The notes below the pieces were generated by a model. The model made no database searches and was not told where the DNA came from. It saw nothing but the letters and a program-made list of their open reading frames with translations. Positions 50,890 to 59,857 of a DNA stretch of 64,000 nt are shown piece after piece. The translations under genes and the position numbers were made by a program. The DNA comes from Sphaerimonospora sp050942215 (GTDB taxonomy: Bacteria; Actinomycetota; Actinomycetes; Streptosporangiales; Streptosporangiaceae), in contig NZ_CP192056.1 of the NCBI RefSeq assembly GCF_050942215.1, positions 6,324,001-6,388,000 on the forward strand, written 5' to 3'. How positions within the stretch are numbered: the stretch's first letter is position 1; each line of letters starts with the position of its first letter.

Positions 50890-50903
50890 GGGACCTTCGC
50901 CCC
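50890..50903. promoter_or_regulatory. DosR/DevR-like box upstream of the PPOX-like gene
   Basis: GGGACCTTCGCCCC, 37 bases before ATG 50941. It fits the same half-site pattern as the box at 50740, so both divergent genes may be controlled by one regulator. Confidence 0.55.
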
Positions 50904-50940
50904 TAACGAGAACCGCCTCCGAACGCGCATCCTGGAGGGC

Positions 50941-51402
50941 ATGAGACTTGATGCGGCCGGCTTGGAGATCCTCTCGCGCGAGGAGTGTCTCGACCTCCTG
51001 GGCTCGTCTCCCATCGGGAGAATCGTCTTCACGGATCGCGCCCTCCCCGCTGTCCAGCCGGTCAACTTCTGTCTGTTCGAGGGGAACGTCGTCATCCGTA
51101 CGATGGCCGGCTCGAAGCTCTCCGCGGCCACGCGCAACGCCGTGGTGGCCTTCGAGGTCGACGACTTCGACGCCGAGATGCGCTGGGGGTGGTCGGTGAC
51201 CGCGGTCGGACACGCACGGACCGTGTCAGATCCGGAGGAGACCGCCCGTCTTTCGCGGCTGCCGCTGTCGCCGTGGGCGCCGGGGGATCGCGATCATTTC
51301 ATCGTCATGGCGCCGGAACAGATCTCCGGCCGCAGGATCCGGCGGCCGGCACCCGCCGAAGCCGTGGCCGCGACATCCCGGCGGGACGGCACACCTGACT
51401 GA
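50941..51402 (+). CDS. Pyridoxamine 5'-phosphate oxidase-like flavin-binding split-barrel protein
   Basis: A 153-aa protein of the PPOX/FMN-binding split-barrel superfamily. LLGSSPIGRIVFTDRALPAV and QPVNFCLFEGNVVIRT, then GSKLSAATRNAVVAFEVDD follow the usual pattern of these single-domain proteins. Members bind FMN, F420 or heme; the cofactor is not clear here. GGAGG lies only a few bases before ATG 50941. A DosR-like box upstream suggests hypoxia/NO control along with the divergent phosphoketolase. Confidence 0.85.
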   Translation: MRLDAAGLEILSREECLDLLGSSPIGRIVFTDRALPAVQPVNFCLFEGNVVIRTMAGSKLSAATRNAVVAFEVDDFDAEMRWGWSVTAVGHARTVSDPEETARLSRLPLSPWAPGDRDHFIVMAPEQISGRRIRRPAPAEAVAATSRRDGTPD

Positions 51403-51463
51403 CGGAGGACGCCCGGGCGAGGTGACGCGGGACGCCTGAACGGCACCGGCTTCGGCGGCGGGT

Positions 51464-52306
51464 TCACGGTTTGCGTGCGAGTGCGGCGAAGCCGGCGACC
51501 TCGGGGGGCTCGCCGAATGGGGTGTCCTCCGGCCGCCACCGGGACATCGTGACCAGGCCGGGCTCCACCAGCTCGAGTCCGTCGAAGAATCGGCCGACCT
51601 GCTCCCTGCCGCGGGGTGTGAGCGGCACCGGCGCCTTCTCGTTATAGACGGCGAGCGCCTCGGCGTTCGCCGTCCTGATCTCCTCGTCGCCGAGTTCGAA
51701 GGTCGCGTGGGTGACGGCCAGATAGCTCCCGGACGGAACGGCGTCCAGCAGCCTGGCCAGGACCGCGCGCACCTGGTCGTAGTCGGGGATGTAGTGCAGG
51801 AGGCCCAGCAGCATGATGGCGACCGGGCGGTCGAAGTCCAGCGTCTCCGCGGCCGCCGTCAAGATCAGATCCGGCTGCCGGAAGTCGGCCTCGATGTAGT
51901 CGGTCGCCCCGGGCGGCGTGCCGGTCAACAGGGCCTGGGCGTGCACGAGGACCAGGGGGTCGTTGTCGACGTAAACGATCCGCGACTCGGGGGCGACCCG
52001 CTGCGCCACCTCGTGGGTGTTGTCCATCGTCGGCAGACCGGTGCCGATGTCCAGGAACTGCCGGATGCCCGCCTCGCCGGCCAGATATCGGACGACACGC
52101 TTCAGGAAGCCCCGGTCGTTGCGGGCGATCTCGGTGATGTGCGGGAAGATGCGCATGGCCTGCTCGGCGACCATCCGATCGACCGGATAGTTGTCCTTGC
52201 CGCCGAGGAAGCAGTTCCAGACCCTGGCGCTGTGCGGCACGCTCGTGTCGATTTCCCGTGCCCTCACCGGCTGCTCCGAAGGTGGGGGGAAAACCTGATC
52301 GGTCAC
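51464..52306 (-). CDS. SAM-dependent methyltransferase, DUF574 family
   Basis: A 280-aa protein typical of the actinobacterial DUF574 family. N terminus SVPHSARVWNCFLGGKDNYP is the family hallmark; RQFLDIGTGLPT is the SAM-binding motif I, followed by VYVDNDPLVL and LLGLLHYIPD. The physiological substrate of the family is unknown. ATG 52306 lies at the expected N terminus. It is divergent from the MDMPI-like gene at 52476. Confidence 0.9.
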   Translation of the reverse strand: MTDQVFPPPSEQPVRAREIDTSVPHSARVWNCFLGGKDNYPVDRMVAEQAMRIFPHITEIARNDRGFLKRVVRYLAGEAGIRQFLDIGTGLPTMDNTHEVAQRVAPESRIVYVDNDPLVLVHAQALLTGTPPGATDYIEADFRQPDLILTAAAETLDFDRPVAIMLLGLLHYIPDYDQVRAVLARLLDAVPSGSYLAVTHATFELGDEEIRTANAEALAVYNEKAPVPLTPRGREQVGRFFDGLELVEPGLVTMSRWRPEDTPFGEPPEVAGFAALARKP

Positions 52307-52475
52307 GGCGAACCTTCTCCCGCTCGGCCTACACGAGTGAAAGCGAGCCTACCTCGCATTGGATCATCACTCTAGAGAGATGGTCGATCAACCTCCCGGG
52401 GAGCGCCGGGAGTGCGGCTCGTACACCGGCCTGGCTGCGGTAGTGAAATCGGGTGTACCGGGTACCGCACACGAC

Positions 52476-53192
52476 ATGATGACGACTGAACCCGTGGCGC
52501 TGACGCGGCTCGAACCGTTCGACATCCTCGACACCGAGGCGAGGCGGCTCGACCGCTTCTTCGCCGAACTGGACGAGGAGGGGTGGAACCGGCCGACCAG
52601 GTGCGAGGGGTGGACGGTGCGCGACGTGCTCGCCCACCTCGCCGGGGAGGAGCTCTACAACCACGCCTGCCTCGACGACGACATGGACGGCTTCTTCGAG
52701 ATGCTCGAACGCGAAGGGGTGCGGTCGGGGTTCGACGCGTTCAACGAGTGGTGCGTGCACAAGCGCCACGGCCTGCCGGTCGAGCAGGTGCTGGACGAGT
52801 GGCGGAGCAAGAACGCCGAGACCCGCAGGCGGATGCGCGACCGGGGCCGGGGCGGGACGCTGCATACGTCGATCGGGCCCTATCCGGTGGGCCTGCAGAC
52901 CTTCCATTACGACTCCGAATACGCCACGCACGGCGACGACGTGGGCGCACCGGTGGCGGAGCAGGAGGCTGCGGCGAGGCTGGCATGGCGGGTCGAGGTC
53001 GGGCTGTTCGCGCTCGAGGAGCAGGGCTCGAAGGCCCGGATCGAGCGGGCCGGCGACCGGATCACGGCACACGTGGACGGCCTGTCCGCCGAGCTGACCG
53101 AGGCGGAGTTCGTCGAGGCCACGGTCGGCCGGCTGGCCACCGCCCACCCGCTCGACTCCCGGATACGCGGCGTCCTCCGCTGTCTCGCCTGA
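52476..53192 (+). CDS. Maleylpyruvate isomerase-like (MDMPI/DinB-fold) protein
   Basis: A 238-aa protein with the mycothiol-dependent maleylpyruvate isomerase N-terminal four-helix domain: RLDRFFAELDEEGWNRPT, then CEGWTVRDVLAHLAGEE, with the conserved His of the putative metal site. A later FHYDSEYATHGDDVG segment supplies further metal-ligand candidates. Many actinobacterial paralogues are not real isomerases; the function may be a mycothiol-dependent transfer. ATG 52476 (or the next ATG, 52479) fits the domain better than the upstream frame. Confidence 0.8.
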   Translation: MMTTEPVALTRLEPFDILDTEARRLDRFFAELDEEGWNRPTRCEGWTVRDVLAHLAGEELYNHACLDDDMDGFFEMLEREGVRSGFDAFNEWCVHKRHGLPVEQVLDEWRSKNAETRRRMRDRGRGGTLHTSIGPYPVGLQTFHYDSEYATHGDDVGAPVAEQEAAARLAWRVEVGLFALEEQGSKARIERAGDRITAHVDGLSAELTEAEFVEATVGRLATAHPLDSRIRGVLRCLA

Positions 53193-53831
53193 CCGGTGCC
53201 GCCTCACAGGTAATAAGTCGGCGCAGGTCGGGGGAAACCCGTCGAGGGGTGCGGCCGGAGCCGGATCGCGCCGGACCCGACCCCCCTCCAGGCCGGCCCG
53301 AACCATCGGCTTCCGGCGTGGCCGGGCCAGGAGGCACCGGAACCGGATCCCTCCCTCGAAAACGAACGCCCCCGAGCGGTCGCACACGACCGGGCGGAAG
53401 CGGAGCAGGCCGGGGTGGAACCAGTGGATAACCCGTACGGCCAGGCCGGAGCGCCGCCGCAGCCGGAGGGGAGCGCGGCGGCCGGACCGGCGCGGCCGGG
53501 CCGGGAGCCCGCGCTGCTCGGACGCGACGTACGGCCGGGCGACGTATGGGCCCCGCCGCATCCGCGGGGTGACCGGCCTGCGTTCGCGATACGCCCGTGA
53601 GGCGTGCCGTACGGGCGCGGGCGTGGCGTTGTTGCGTGAAAGGCGCTTCAGTAAGCGAATCATGCTAAATCCCCATTAAGGCGGCGTCGATGGCCGATCA
53701 GGTCGGATTGGCGGCATTGCCGGGGGGATTCGGATGTGTCACCCATCAAGTCGTCCAGGCGAATGGCGGCGACAAGGTCAACCATGCACGGTGACCGGCC
53801 GCATGGCAACGAGGCGCGCCCACACCCCGCC
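53193..53831. other. GC-rich region without a supported gene
   Basis: A plus-strand frame ending at 53600 (GTG 53415) is Pro/Gly/Ala/Arg-rich and has no recognisable domain or good ribosome binding site, so I do not call it. The region leads into repeat copy B. Confidence 0.4.
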
Positions 53832-54072
53832 GTGATCTTGCAGTTTCTCGCAGGGACCCGCCGTGACCAGGAAGCATCCTTGTCGTGATCTTGCAGAAAC
53901 TCGCACGCATGGTCCCCGACCTGCGGTAACACAGTCCGTGATCTTGCAGTCCACAGTGCAAGATCACGGGAGCCGTTTACCCAGGTCAGCTGGGATCGAT
54001 GCGAGTTTCTGCAAGATCACGAGAGCCGTTTCCCCTGTTCACGAGCTTATGTGCGAGCAACTGCAAGATCAC
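53832..54072. repeat. Composite palindromic repeat, copy B (241 bp, complete)
   Basis: Forward units begin at 53832, 53885 and 53938; inverted units end at 53967, 54020 and 54072. The consensus unit starts GTGATCTTGCAG, three variable bases, then CTCGCA; a second block like GACCTG or GACCAG lies about 27-39 bases into each 53-bp unit. Outer units have TTT or TTG as the variable triplet and inner units AAA, in both arms. The two central units form a hairpin with 11-base arms GTGATCTTGCA / TGCAAGATCAC and an 8-base loop. It sits just beyond the 3' end of the CPBP gene. Confidence 0.95.
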
Positions 54073-54095
54073 GGCGAGGAGGTGTGCGGGTGTGG

Positions 54096-54899
54096 TCAGG
54101 GGAGCCAGGAGACCCGGCCGCGTAGGATGCCGTACCCGACGAAGGCGACGATGTCGATGATCGTGTGGGCGGCGACCAGCGGCATGGCCCGGCCCCAGCG
54201 CTGGTAGAGCCGCCCGAAGACCACACCCATCACCACGTTGCCGACGAATCCCCCGAAACCCTGATATAGGTGGTACGAGCCGCGCAGCACCGCCGACACG
54301 GCCACGGACCGCCACGGCGACCAGCCGAGCTGTCCGAGCCGGTGCAGCAGATAGCCGCCGACGAGGACCTCTTCGAGCACCCCGTTCTGCGCGGCCTCCG
54401 CCACCAGCACCGGCACCCGCCACCACACCTCGGGCAGGCTCTCCGGCACCACGTTGAGGTTGAAGCCGGCCTGGAACACCAGCAGGTAGAACACCAGCCC
54501 GGAGCCGCCGATCGCCGCCGCGAGCGCGGCGCCGCGCAGCAGATCGCGGCCGGGCTCGCGGAAGTCGACGCCGATCGTCCGCATCGACTCCCCCGAGCGG
54601 ACCAGCAGATAGGCGACGAGTCCGACCGGCGCCACATTGATCGCGATCGCGGCGATGTGCAGGGCCAGGTCCAGCCACGGACGGCCCGGTGCCAGGGAGC
54701 GGACGAGCACCGCGTCCTGGCCGCCGAGCCGCTCGGGCGCGGTCAGCGCGCCGATCAGGCGGATCAGCGACAGCAGCGCACTGGCGCCCAGCGAGACCGC
54801 GAACACCGCGACGATCTCCGCCCCGATGAGCCGCGGGGTGAGCCCGCGCAGGTCGGCCCCCGTGCCGTCCGGCCTGGCGCCGGCACCATCCTCGTTCAT
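54096..54899 (-). CDS. CPBP family intramembrane metalloprotease
   Basis: Integral membrane protein of 267 aa with about seven hydrophobic segments. The CPBP (CAAX protease/bacteriocin-processing) motifs are present: LEEVLVGGYLLHR (motif 1 glutamates), SYHLYQG (motif 2 His) and AHTIIDIVAF (motif 3 His/Asp). Substrate unknown; bacterial members process peptides or prenylated proteins or confer bacteriocin immunity. The N-terminal 20 residues are polar and cytoplasmic. Confidence 0.88.
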   Translation of the reverse strand: MNEDGAGARPDGTGADLRGLTPRLIGAEIVAVFAVSLGASALLSLIRLIGALTAPERLGGQDAVLVRSLAPGRPWLDLALHIAAIAINVAPVGLVAYLLVRSGESMRTIGVDFREPGRDLLRGAALAAAIGGSGLVFYLLVFQAGFNLNVVPESLPEVWWRVPVLVAEAAQNGVLEEVLVGGYLLHRLGQLGWSPWRSVAVSAVLRGSYHLYQGFGGFVGNVVMGVVFGRLYQRWGRAMPLVAAHTIIDIVAFVGYGILRGRVSWLP

Positions 54900-54967
54900 G
54901 TTCCGCAGGTTAACGGGCGTGGCGAATCCGGACGATCCGCCGGCGACCGGTCACCGATCGAACCACG

Positions 54968-56026
54968 TCAGTACGGCAGCGTGCGGGACGAGAAGGCAGG
55001 GGACACGAAGGGCGCCTTGAACTTCGGGAACGCCACGGTCTTGGCATTGCCATCCGAGGTGTAGCGGTCGTTGGGGTTCGCCTTGAGCCAGTCGAGCCAG
55101 GCCGCCGAGCAGAACTTGGCGCAGTCCCCGGTCTTGGTCTTCTCCTTCGACCGGATCCTCGGAATGCCCGCCGGGTCGAAGTCCTTGGTGAACGGCGACG
55201 GCGACGGGGTGTATCCGGCGAGGAATTCACCCTTGTAGTCGTAGGAGACCCCCTTGTAGCTGCCGCGCAGTCCCCATTCCTTCTTCTTCGGCTGGTTGCC
55301 GTACGGCAGGGCCAACGTGACCGGCGGGGTCTTGATGAGAGAGGTGATCATCGTGTGGCCCGCGACGATCTGCTTGGCCACCTCCTCCTGCGACTTGCCG
55401 AGCAGGTTCACGTGGTCGTGCGTGTGATTGCCGATGTCGAACCCGCGGTTCTTCAGCCACTGCAGGACCTGGATCTGCTCCTCCTGACGCGTCTTGCCGA
55501 ACAGGTCGCGGATCGCGTACATCGTGGCGACCGGACGGAAGCCCGGGTGCTTCTTCGCGACGTCCATCAGGATCCCGATCGCGCAGTCCGGCGCGGGGTT
55601 GCCCATGCCGTCGAGCGTGAGCTGGGCGGGTGACGAGTCGTCGAAGGTCAGCACGACGGGGTGTTTGCCGGCCGGGATGTCGATCTTTCCGGTCACGTAC
55701 TCGGCGGCCGTGATCGGCACGTAGTCCTCCTGCGCCAGGCGTTCCAGCTCGGCGCGGAACTGCGCGGGGGTGAGGTCGTCGCCGGGGGCCGGATTCTTCA
55801 TCACCCGGTGATACATGATCACCGGGATCTGGCCCAGCTCGTTGGCCTTCACCCGTGCCGCCGCCGTCTGCTCGGCCTTGCGCGTCTTCGCCTCAGCGGC
55901 CACTTTGGCCGCCTTGGCCTGCGCGTCTTCGTGCTCGGACGGCTTGCTCCCTCCAGACGTGCAGGCGGACAGCGCTATGACGCTCAAAGACGCCATGCCG
56001 ATGCCGGCAACCCTGAAGCGTCCCAT
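54968..56026 (-). CDS. Polysaccharide deacetylase lipoprotein
   Basis: Secreted lipoprotein of about 352 aa from ATG 56026. The signal peptide ends in the lipobox VIALSAC; the next 45 residues are Ala/Lys/Glu-rich, probably a helical linker. The NodB-like domain has IPVIMYHRV, VLTFDD (metal Asp) and GNHTHDH (metal His). Such enzymes remove acetyl groups from surface polysaccharides or peptidoglycan. The longer frame upstream (to 56062) would put residues before the signal peptide. Context with the mannoside locus to the right is suggestive only. Confidence 0.9.
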   Translation of the reverse strand: MGRFRVAGIGMASLSVIALSACTSGGSKPSEHEDAQAKAAKVAAEAKTRKAEQTAAARVKANELGQIPVIMYHRVMKNPAPGDDLTPAQFRAELERLAQEDYVPITAAEYVTGKIDIPAGKHPVVLTFDDSSPAQLTLDGMGNPAPDCAIGILMDVAKKHPGFRPVATMYAIRDLFGKTRQEEQIQVLQWLKNRGFDIGNHTHDHVNLLGKSQEEVAKQIVAGHTMITSLIKTPPVTLALPYGNQPKKKEWGLRGSYKGVSYDYKGEFLAGYTPSPSPFTKDFDPAGIPRIRSKEKTKTGDCAKFCSAAWLDWLKANPNDRYTSDGNAKTVAFPKFKAPFVSPAFSSRTLPY

Positions 56027-56199
56027 TGCTCCCCCTAGATGGGCCGCGGTTCGATAGATCACTCCTACCCGCGGGGGCCGGCGAATTCACGGACAGTAGT
56101 ACAAACAACACGCTGCGCATATCTCCGAGACCCTTACCTCGAGGGGGACCGTAAGGAGCCGGCGGGAGGGTCGCTCCCGGACGCGCCCCGCGTGCCGGC

Positions 56200-57327
56200 C
56201 TACGGCTGGGGCTCGGCGCAGAAGGCGACGCCGTCGCCGGACAGCTCGACCGGCCCGTCGGAGGCGGCGACGAAGACGGACTCGCCCGGCCCCAGCTTGA
56301 TCTGCGACCCCGGCTCCGCGCCGAGCCTGACCCTGCCCTCGACGCACAGCACGGTCCTCGGCAGCTCGCCCGCCAGCACCCCGCCATCGCCGGAGACGGC
56401 GATCCGCCGCAGCCGGAATTCGGGGCACGGCGGCACGTAGACGCCGTCGCCCCCGTCGACGACGAGCGGCACCGGCAGCGGCTGGGCGTCGGGATCGGCG
56501 ATGCGCAGCAGTCCGGGCACATCGATCGGTTTGCCGGTGAGCCCGGCCCGCAGCACGTTGTCCGAGCACGCCATCATCTCCACGGCGAACCCGTCGAGGT
56601 AGCAGTGCAGCACCCCGGCGCCGAGGAACAGCGCCTCGCCGGGAGCCAGCTCGTGACGGTGCATCAGCAGCGGGGCGAGCACGGCCGGGTCCTCCGGATA
56701 GCGCCGCGCGAGCCGTACGACCAGGGCGTATTCGGGGTGGTGCACGGCGGATGCGGCCCACACGATCGACTCGACCAGCTCACGCCTCGGCTCCGTCGTC
56801 TCCAGCAGGGCGCGCAGCGCGCCGAGGCGATCTCCGCCGGACAGCAGGTCCACGACCGGCTGGAGCGCCCGCACGTGCAGCCGGTCGATCAGCTTCGCGG
56901 CCTGGTCGGCCGGCCGGAGGCCGGCCAGCCCGGTGAACGGCGTGATCGCGCAGACCAGCTCCGGCTTGTGCCACGGGTCGGTGTAGTTCACGTCGCCCCG
57001 CGCATGGCCCTCGGCCGCCTGCGCCGCGTCGGGGTGGACCTGCAGCGACAGCGGCCGATCCACCGCGATCAGCTTCATCAGGTACGGCAGGCGCGCCCCG
57101 AAGCGCTCGGCGACCGACCGCCCGAGCATCCCCACCGGGTCGGCCGCGACGGCCTCCGCCAGCGTGCGATCAGGCGCCCCATCGCGGACCAGCAGCGACG
57201 GGCTCGCCGGATGGGCGCCGAGCCACATCTCGGCCTCCGGTCCGTCGGCGACGCGGCCGGTCAGGCCCGCGATGGCCGTACGAGACCCCCAGGGGTAGTC
57301 CTTAATCGGGTTGCTGAGCAGATCCAC
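56200..57327 (-). CDS. manA: Mannose-6-phosphate isomerase, class I
   Basis: Interconverts mannose-6-P and fructose-6-P; 375 aa. N terminus NPIKDYPWGSRTAI and DRPLSLQVHPD (zinc ligands), YTDPWHKPELVCAI and the C-terminal domain are as in class I enzymes. The start is GTG 57327, with GAGGA five to six bases upstream. It follows the beta-mannosidase gene by about 100 bases on the same strand, consistent with mannose from that enzyme entering glycolysis here after phosphorylation. Confidence 0.95.
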   Translation of the reverse strand: MDLLSNPIKDYPWGSRTAIAGLTGRVADGPEAEMWLGAHPASPSLLVRDGAPDRTLAEAVAADPVGMLGRSVAERFGARLPYLMKLIAVDRPLSLQVHPDAAQAAEGHARGDVNYTDPWHKPELVCAITPFTGLAGLRPADQAAKLIDRLHVRALQPVVDLLSGGDRLGALRALLETTEPRRELVESIVWAASAVHHPEYALVVRLARRYPEDPAVLAPLLMHRHELAPGEALFLGAGVLHCYLDGFAVEMMACSDNVLRAGLTGKPIDVPGLLRIADPDAQPLPVPLVVDGGDGVYVPPCPEFRLRRIAVSGDGGVLAGELPRTVLCVEGRVRLGAEPGSQIKLGPGESVFVAASDGPVELSGDGVAFCAEPQP

Positions 57328-57427
57328 GAAGTCCTCGCCTAAATACCCTGACCAGGGGAAGGGAATGCCGGGAGTCAGAGCGTAACAAGGAAGTGTCCCG
57401 CATCCGGCATCCCGTCCATCCCGGATG

Positions 57428-59857
57428 TCACCGCTTCGCCTCGTTCACGCAGCGCAGCACCGGCCGCCGGACGAGAGCCTCCGTGTTCAGGCCGCGCACG
57501 CCGAAGCCGGTGACGTGGAAGACGGCGGTCTCCCCCGGCAGCAGCGTGACGAGCTGGTCGTCCACGGTCGCGCGTGGATCGAGCCGGTCGGGGAAGATCG
57601 CCAGTTCGCGTACGACCGTCCGCGCCGTGACGGTCACCCGGAGACCACCGGCGCTCTCCTCGACCACCGTGTCGAACTCGGCCGCCGGGTAGTCCATCGC
57701 CGGGTCCTCGGCCGGGAACCGGAGGGCCCGGGTCCCGTCGAGGGTGGCGACCAGCACCTCGCCCGCCTGATCGTCCCACTCGCGCAGGGCGGCGGGCAGC
57801 TCCACCGCGGCCGTGCCGCGCCGGTCGGCGAACACCGTGAAACACTCCTTGGCGATCGGCTCGCCCGCCAGGGTCCGCCGCTCGACGGCCAGCTCGCCCG
57901 ACCACGGCTCCTCGGTGTCGTTGACCGCGACCACCGAGTCGCCCTGGAACGTCAGCAGCCGGTCGGCGTACGCCCGGCGCAGCGCGTACCACAGCGGCTT
58001 GCGCCGTCCGCCGCCGTCGACGGCGGCCCAGGAGGTGACCGGCCAGCAGTCGTTGAGCTGCCACACGATCGTGCCCATGCAGTACGGCGCGAGCGCACGG
58101 AAGCGCTCGATCCCGAAGGCCATCGCCCTGGCCTGGTTGAGCTGGGTGTAGTAGTGCCAGTCGTCGAAGCCGGTCGGCTCGGGCAGGTGCTCGCCGAGGC
58201 CGCGCAGCAGCTTCAGGTCGCCGTCGATCGCCTTCTGGTGGTGGCGGACGCCGGGCGAGTCGGGCGCGAGGGGGTCGTCGCCCACGGCGGCGCGCAGCGT
58301 CGCGTACGTCGGCGGCCCCTGGAAGCCGAACTCGGCGACGAACCTCGGCGTGTAGCTCGCGTAGTGCGTGTAGTCGTGGGTGTTCCACACCGTCCAGATG
58401 TGCACGGTGCCCCTGGCCGGGTCGTTCGGCGGCAGATCGGGGGAGCCCGAGTAGGGGCTGCCCGGCCAGTAGGGCCGGGTCGGGTCGAGCTCGGCCACGA
58501 TCCGGGGCAGCAGATCGTAGTAGAAGCCGGCGCCCCAGCTCCGGCCGTCCAGATCATCCTGCCAGCCCCAGTCGGCGTGGCCCTCGATGTTCTCGTTGTT
58601 GCCGCACCAGATCGCCAGACTGGGGTGTGCGGACAGCCGCGCCACATGCTCGCGCGCCTCCGCCGCCACCTCGGCGGCGAACGGCCCCTCCTCCGGGTAG
58701 GCGGCGCAGGCGAACGGGAAGTCCTGCCAGACCAGCATGCCCATCTCGTCGGCGAGCGCGTAGAAGTCCTCGCTCTCGTACCTGCCGCCGCCCCACACGC
58801 GCAGGCAGTTGGCGCCCGCGCCGGCGGCCTGGGCGAACCGCTCGGCCAGCCGCTCACGGGTGAGCCGCGACGGGAAGCAGTCGTCCGGGATCCAGTTGAA
58901 CCCCTTGACGAACACCGGCCTGCCGTTGACGACCAGCGTGAACGCGTCGTCTGTCCGGTCCAGCCCGATCGAGCGGAACCCGATCCTGCCGGTCCACTCC
59001 CCGTCCGCCCCAGCGCCGTCCGCATCGGCCCCGAGGCGCACGGTCAGGTCGTACAACGGCTGGTCGCCGTGGCCGCGCGGCCACCAGAGGGCGGGCCGCG
59101 GCACGTTCAGCGTGACGACCGCGGTGCGCTGCCCCGCGGCCAGCCGCGCCTCCCCGGTGACGCCGGCGACCGACGCCGTCAGCGTGAGCGGGGCCTCCGT
59201 CGCCCGCTCCACCGTGACGTGCACGTCGACCCTGCCGTCCGGACCGTCGAGCGTGACCAGGGGGCGCACCTCGGCCAGCCGGGCCGTGCTCCACGTCCGG
59301 ACGCCGATCGGCCGCCAGATGCCCGCCGTGACCAGGGTCGGTCCCCAGTCCCAGCCGAAGTTGCACGCCATCTTCCTGATGAACTGGTACGGCTCGGCGT
59401 ACGCCCCTGGCCGGTCGCCGAGCGCCTCCCGCTGCACCTCGGCGTAGCCGTACGGCGGATCGAACAGCACCCTGAGCGTGTTGCCGCCCTCGCGGAGCAG
59501 GTGGCGTACCGGGAAGCGGTACGACCTGTGCATGTTGGCCGTCCGGCCGATCTCCACCCCGTTGAGCGTGATCGTCGCGACCGTGTCGAGCCCCTCGCAC
59601 ACCAGGTCGGCGCGCCCGTCCTCGGTGCCGGCCCAGGTGAAGACCGTCTCGTACGCCCAAGCCGTTCTGCCGATCCAGGTCAGCCGGTTCTCGTTGTCGT
59701 CGAGATAGGGGTCGTCGATGAGCCCGGCGTCGAGGAGATCGGTGTGGACGCAGCCGGGCACGGTCGCCGCGAGCCCGGCCACCACCGGCCGGTGCTGTCT
59801 CGTCGATGACACGGCGGTGACGGTCCATCCGTCGTGCAGGGGATGGTACGCGCTCAA
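57428..59857 (-). CDS. Beta-mannosidase, glycoside hydrolase family 2
   Basis: Releases mannose from the non-reducing end of beta-mannosides; 809 aa, with no signal peptide, so it acts on imported oligosaccharides. The N-terminal sugar-binding domain has AYETVFTW and a GxETVATI-type strand; the TIM barrel has CLRVWGGGRYE, IWCGNNENIEG (acid/base Glu) and RFVAEFGFQG (nucleophile Glu). Translation starts at TTG 59857, with AAGGAG six bases upstream, and overlaps the ABC ATPase stop (TTGA), so it is in the transporter operon. Confidence 0.95.
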   Translation of the reverse strand: MSAYHPLHDGWTVTAVSSTRQHRPVVAGLAATVPGCVHTDLLDAGLIDDPYLDDNENRLTWIGRTAWAYETVFTWAGTEDGRADLVCEGLDTVATITLNGVEIGRTANMHRSYRFPVRHLLREGGNTLRVLFDPPYGYAEVQREALGDRPGAYAEPYQFIRKMACNFGWDWGPTLVTAGIWRPIGVRTWSTARLAEVRPLVTLDGPDGRVDVHVTVERATEAPLTLTASVAGVTGEARLAAGQRTAVVTLNVPRPALWWPRGHGDQPLYDLTVRLGADADGAGADGEWTGRIGFRSIGLDRTDDAFTLVVNGRPVFVKGFNWIPDDCFPSRLTRERLAERFAQAAGAGANCLRVWGGGRYESEDFYALADEMGMLVWQDFPFACAAYPEEGPFAAEVAAEAREHVARLSAHPSLAIWCGNNENIEGHADWGWQDDLDGRSWGAGFYYDLLPRIVAELDPTRPYWPGSPYSGSPDLPPNDPARGTVHIWTVWNTHDYTHYASYTPRFVAEFGFQGPPTYATLRAAVGDDPLAPDSPGVRHHQKAIDGDLKLLRGLGEHLPEPTGFDDWHYYTQLNQARAMAFGIERFRALAPYCMGTIVWQLNDCWPVTSWAAVDGGGRRKPLWYALRRAYADRLLTFQGDSVVAVNDTEEPWSGELAVERRTLAGEPIAKECFTVFADRRGTAAVELPAALREWDDQAGEVLVATLDGTRALRFPAEDPAMDYPAAEFDTVVEESAGGLRVTVTARTVVRELAIFPDRLDPRATVDDQLVTLLPGETAVFHVTGFGVRGLNTEALVRRPVLRCVNEAKR

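Noticed and set aside
53415..53600. Plus-strand 61-codon Pro/Gly-rich ORF
   Set aside because: Low-complexity GC-rich sequence without ribosome binding site or family resemblance.
53832..54072. CRISPR-like array (21-base repeats, about 32-base spacers)
   Set aside because: Half of the units are inverted, the 'spacers' share a conserved block, and no cas genes are present.
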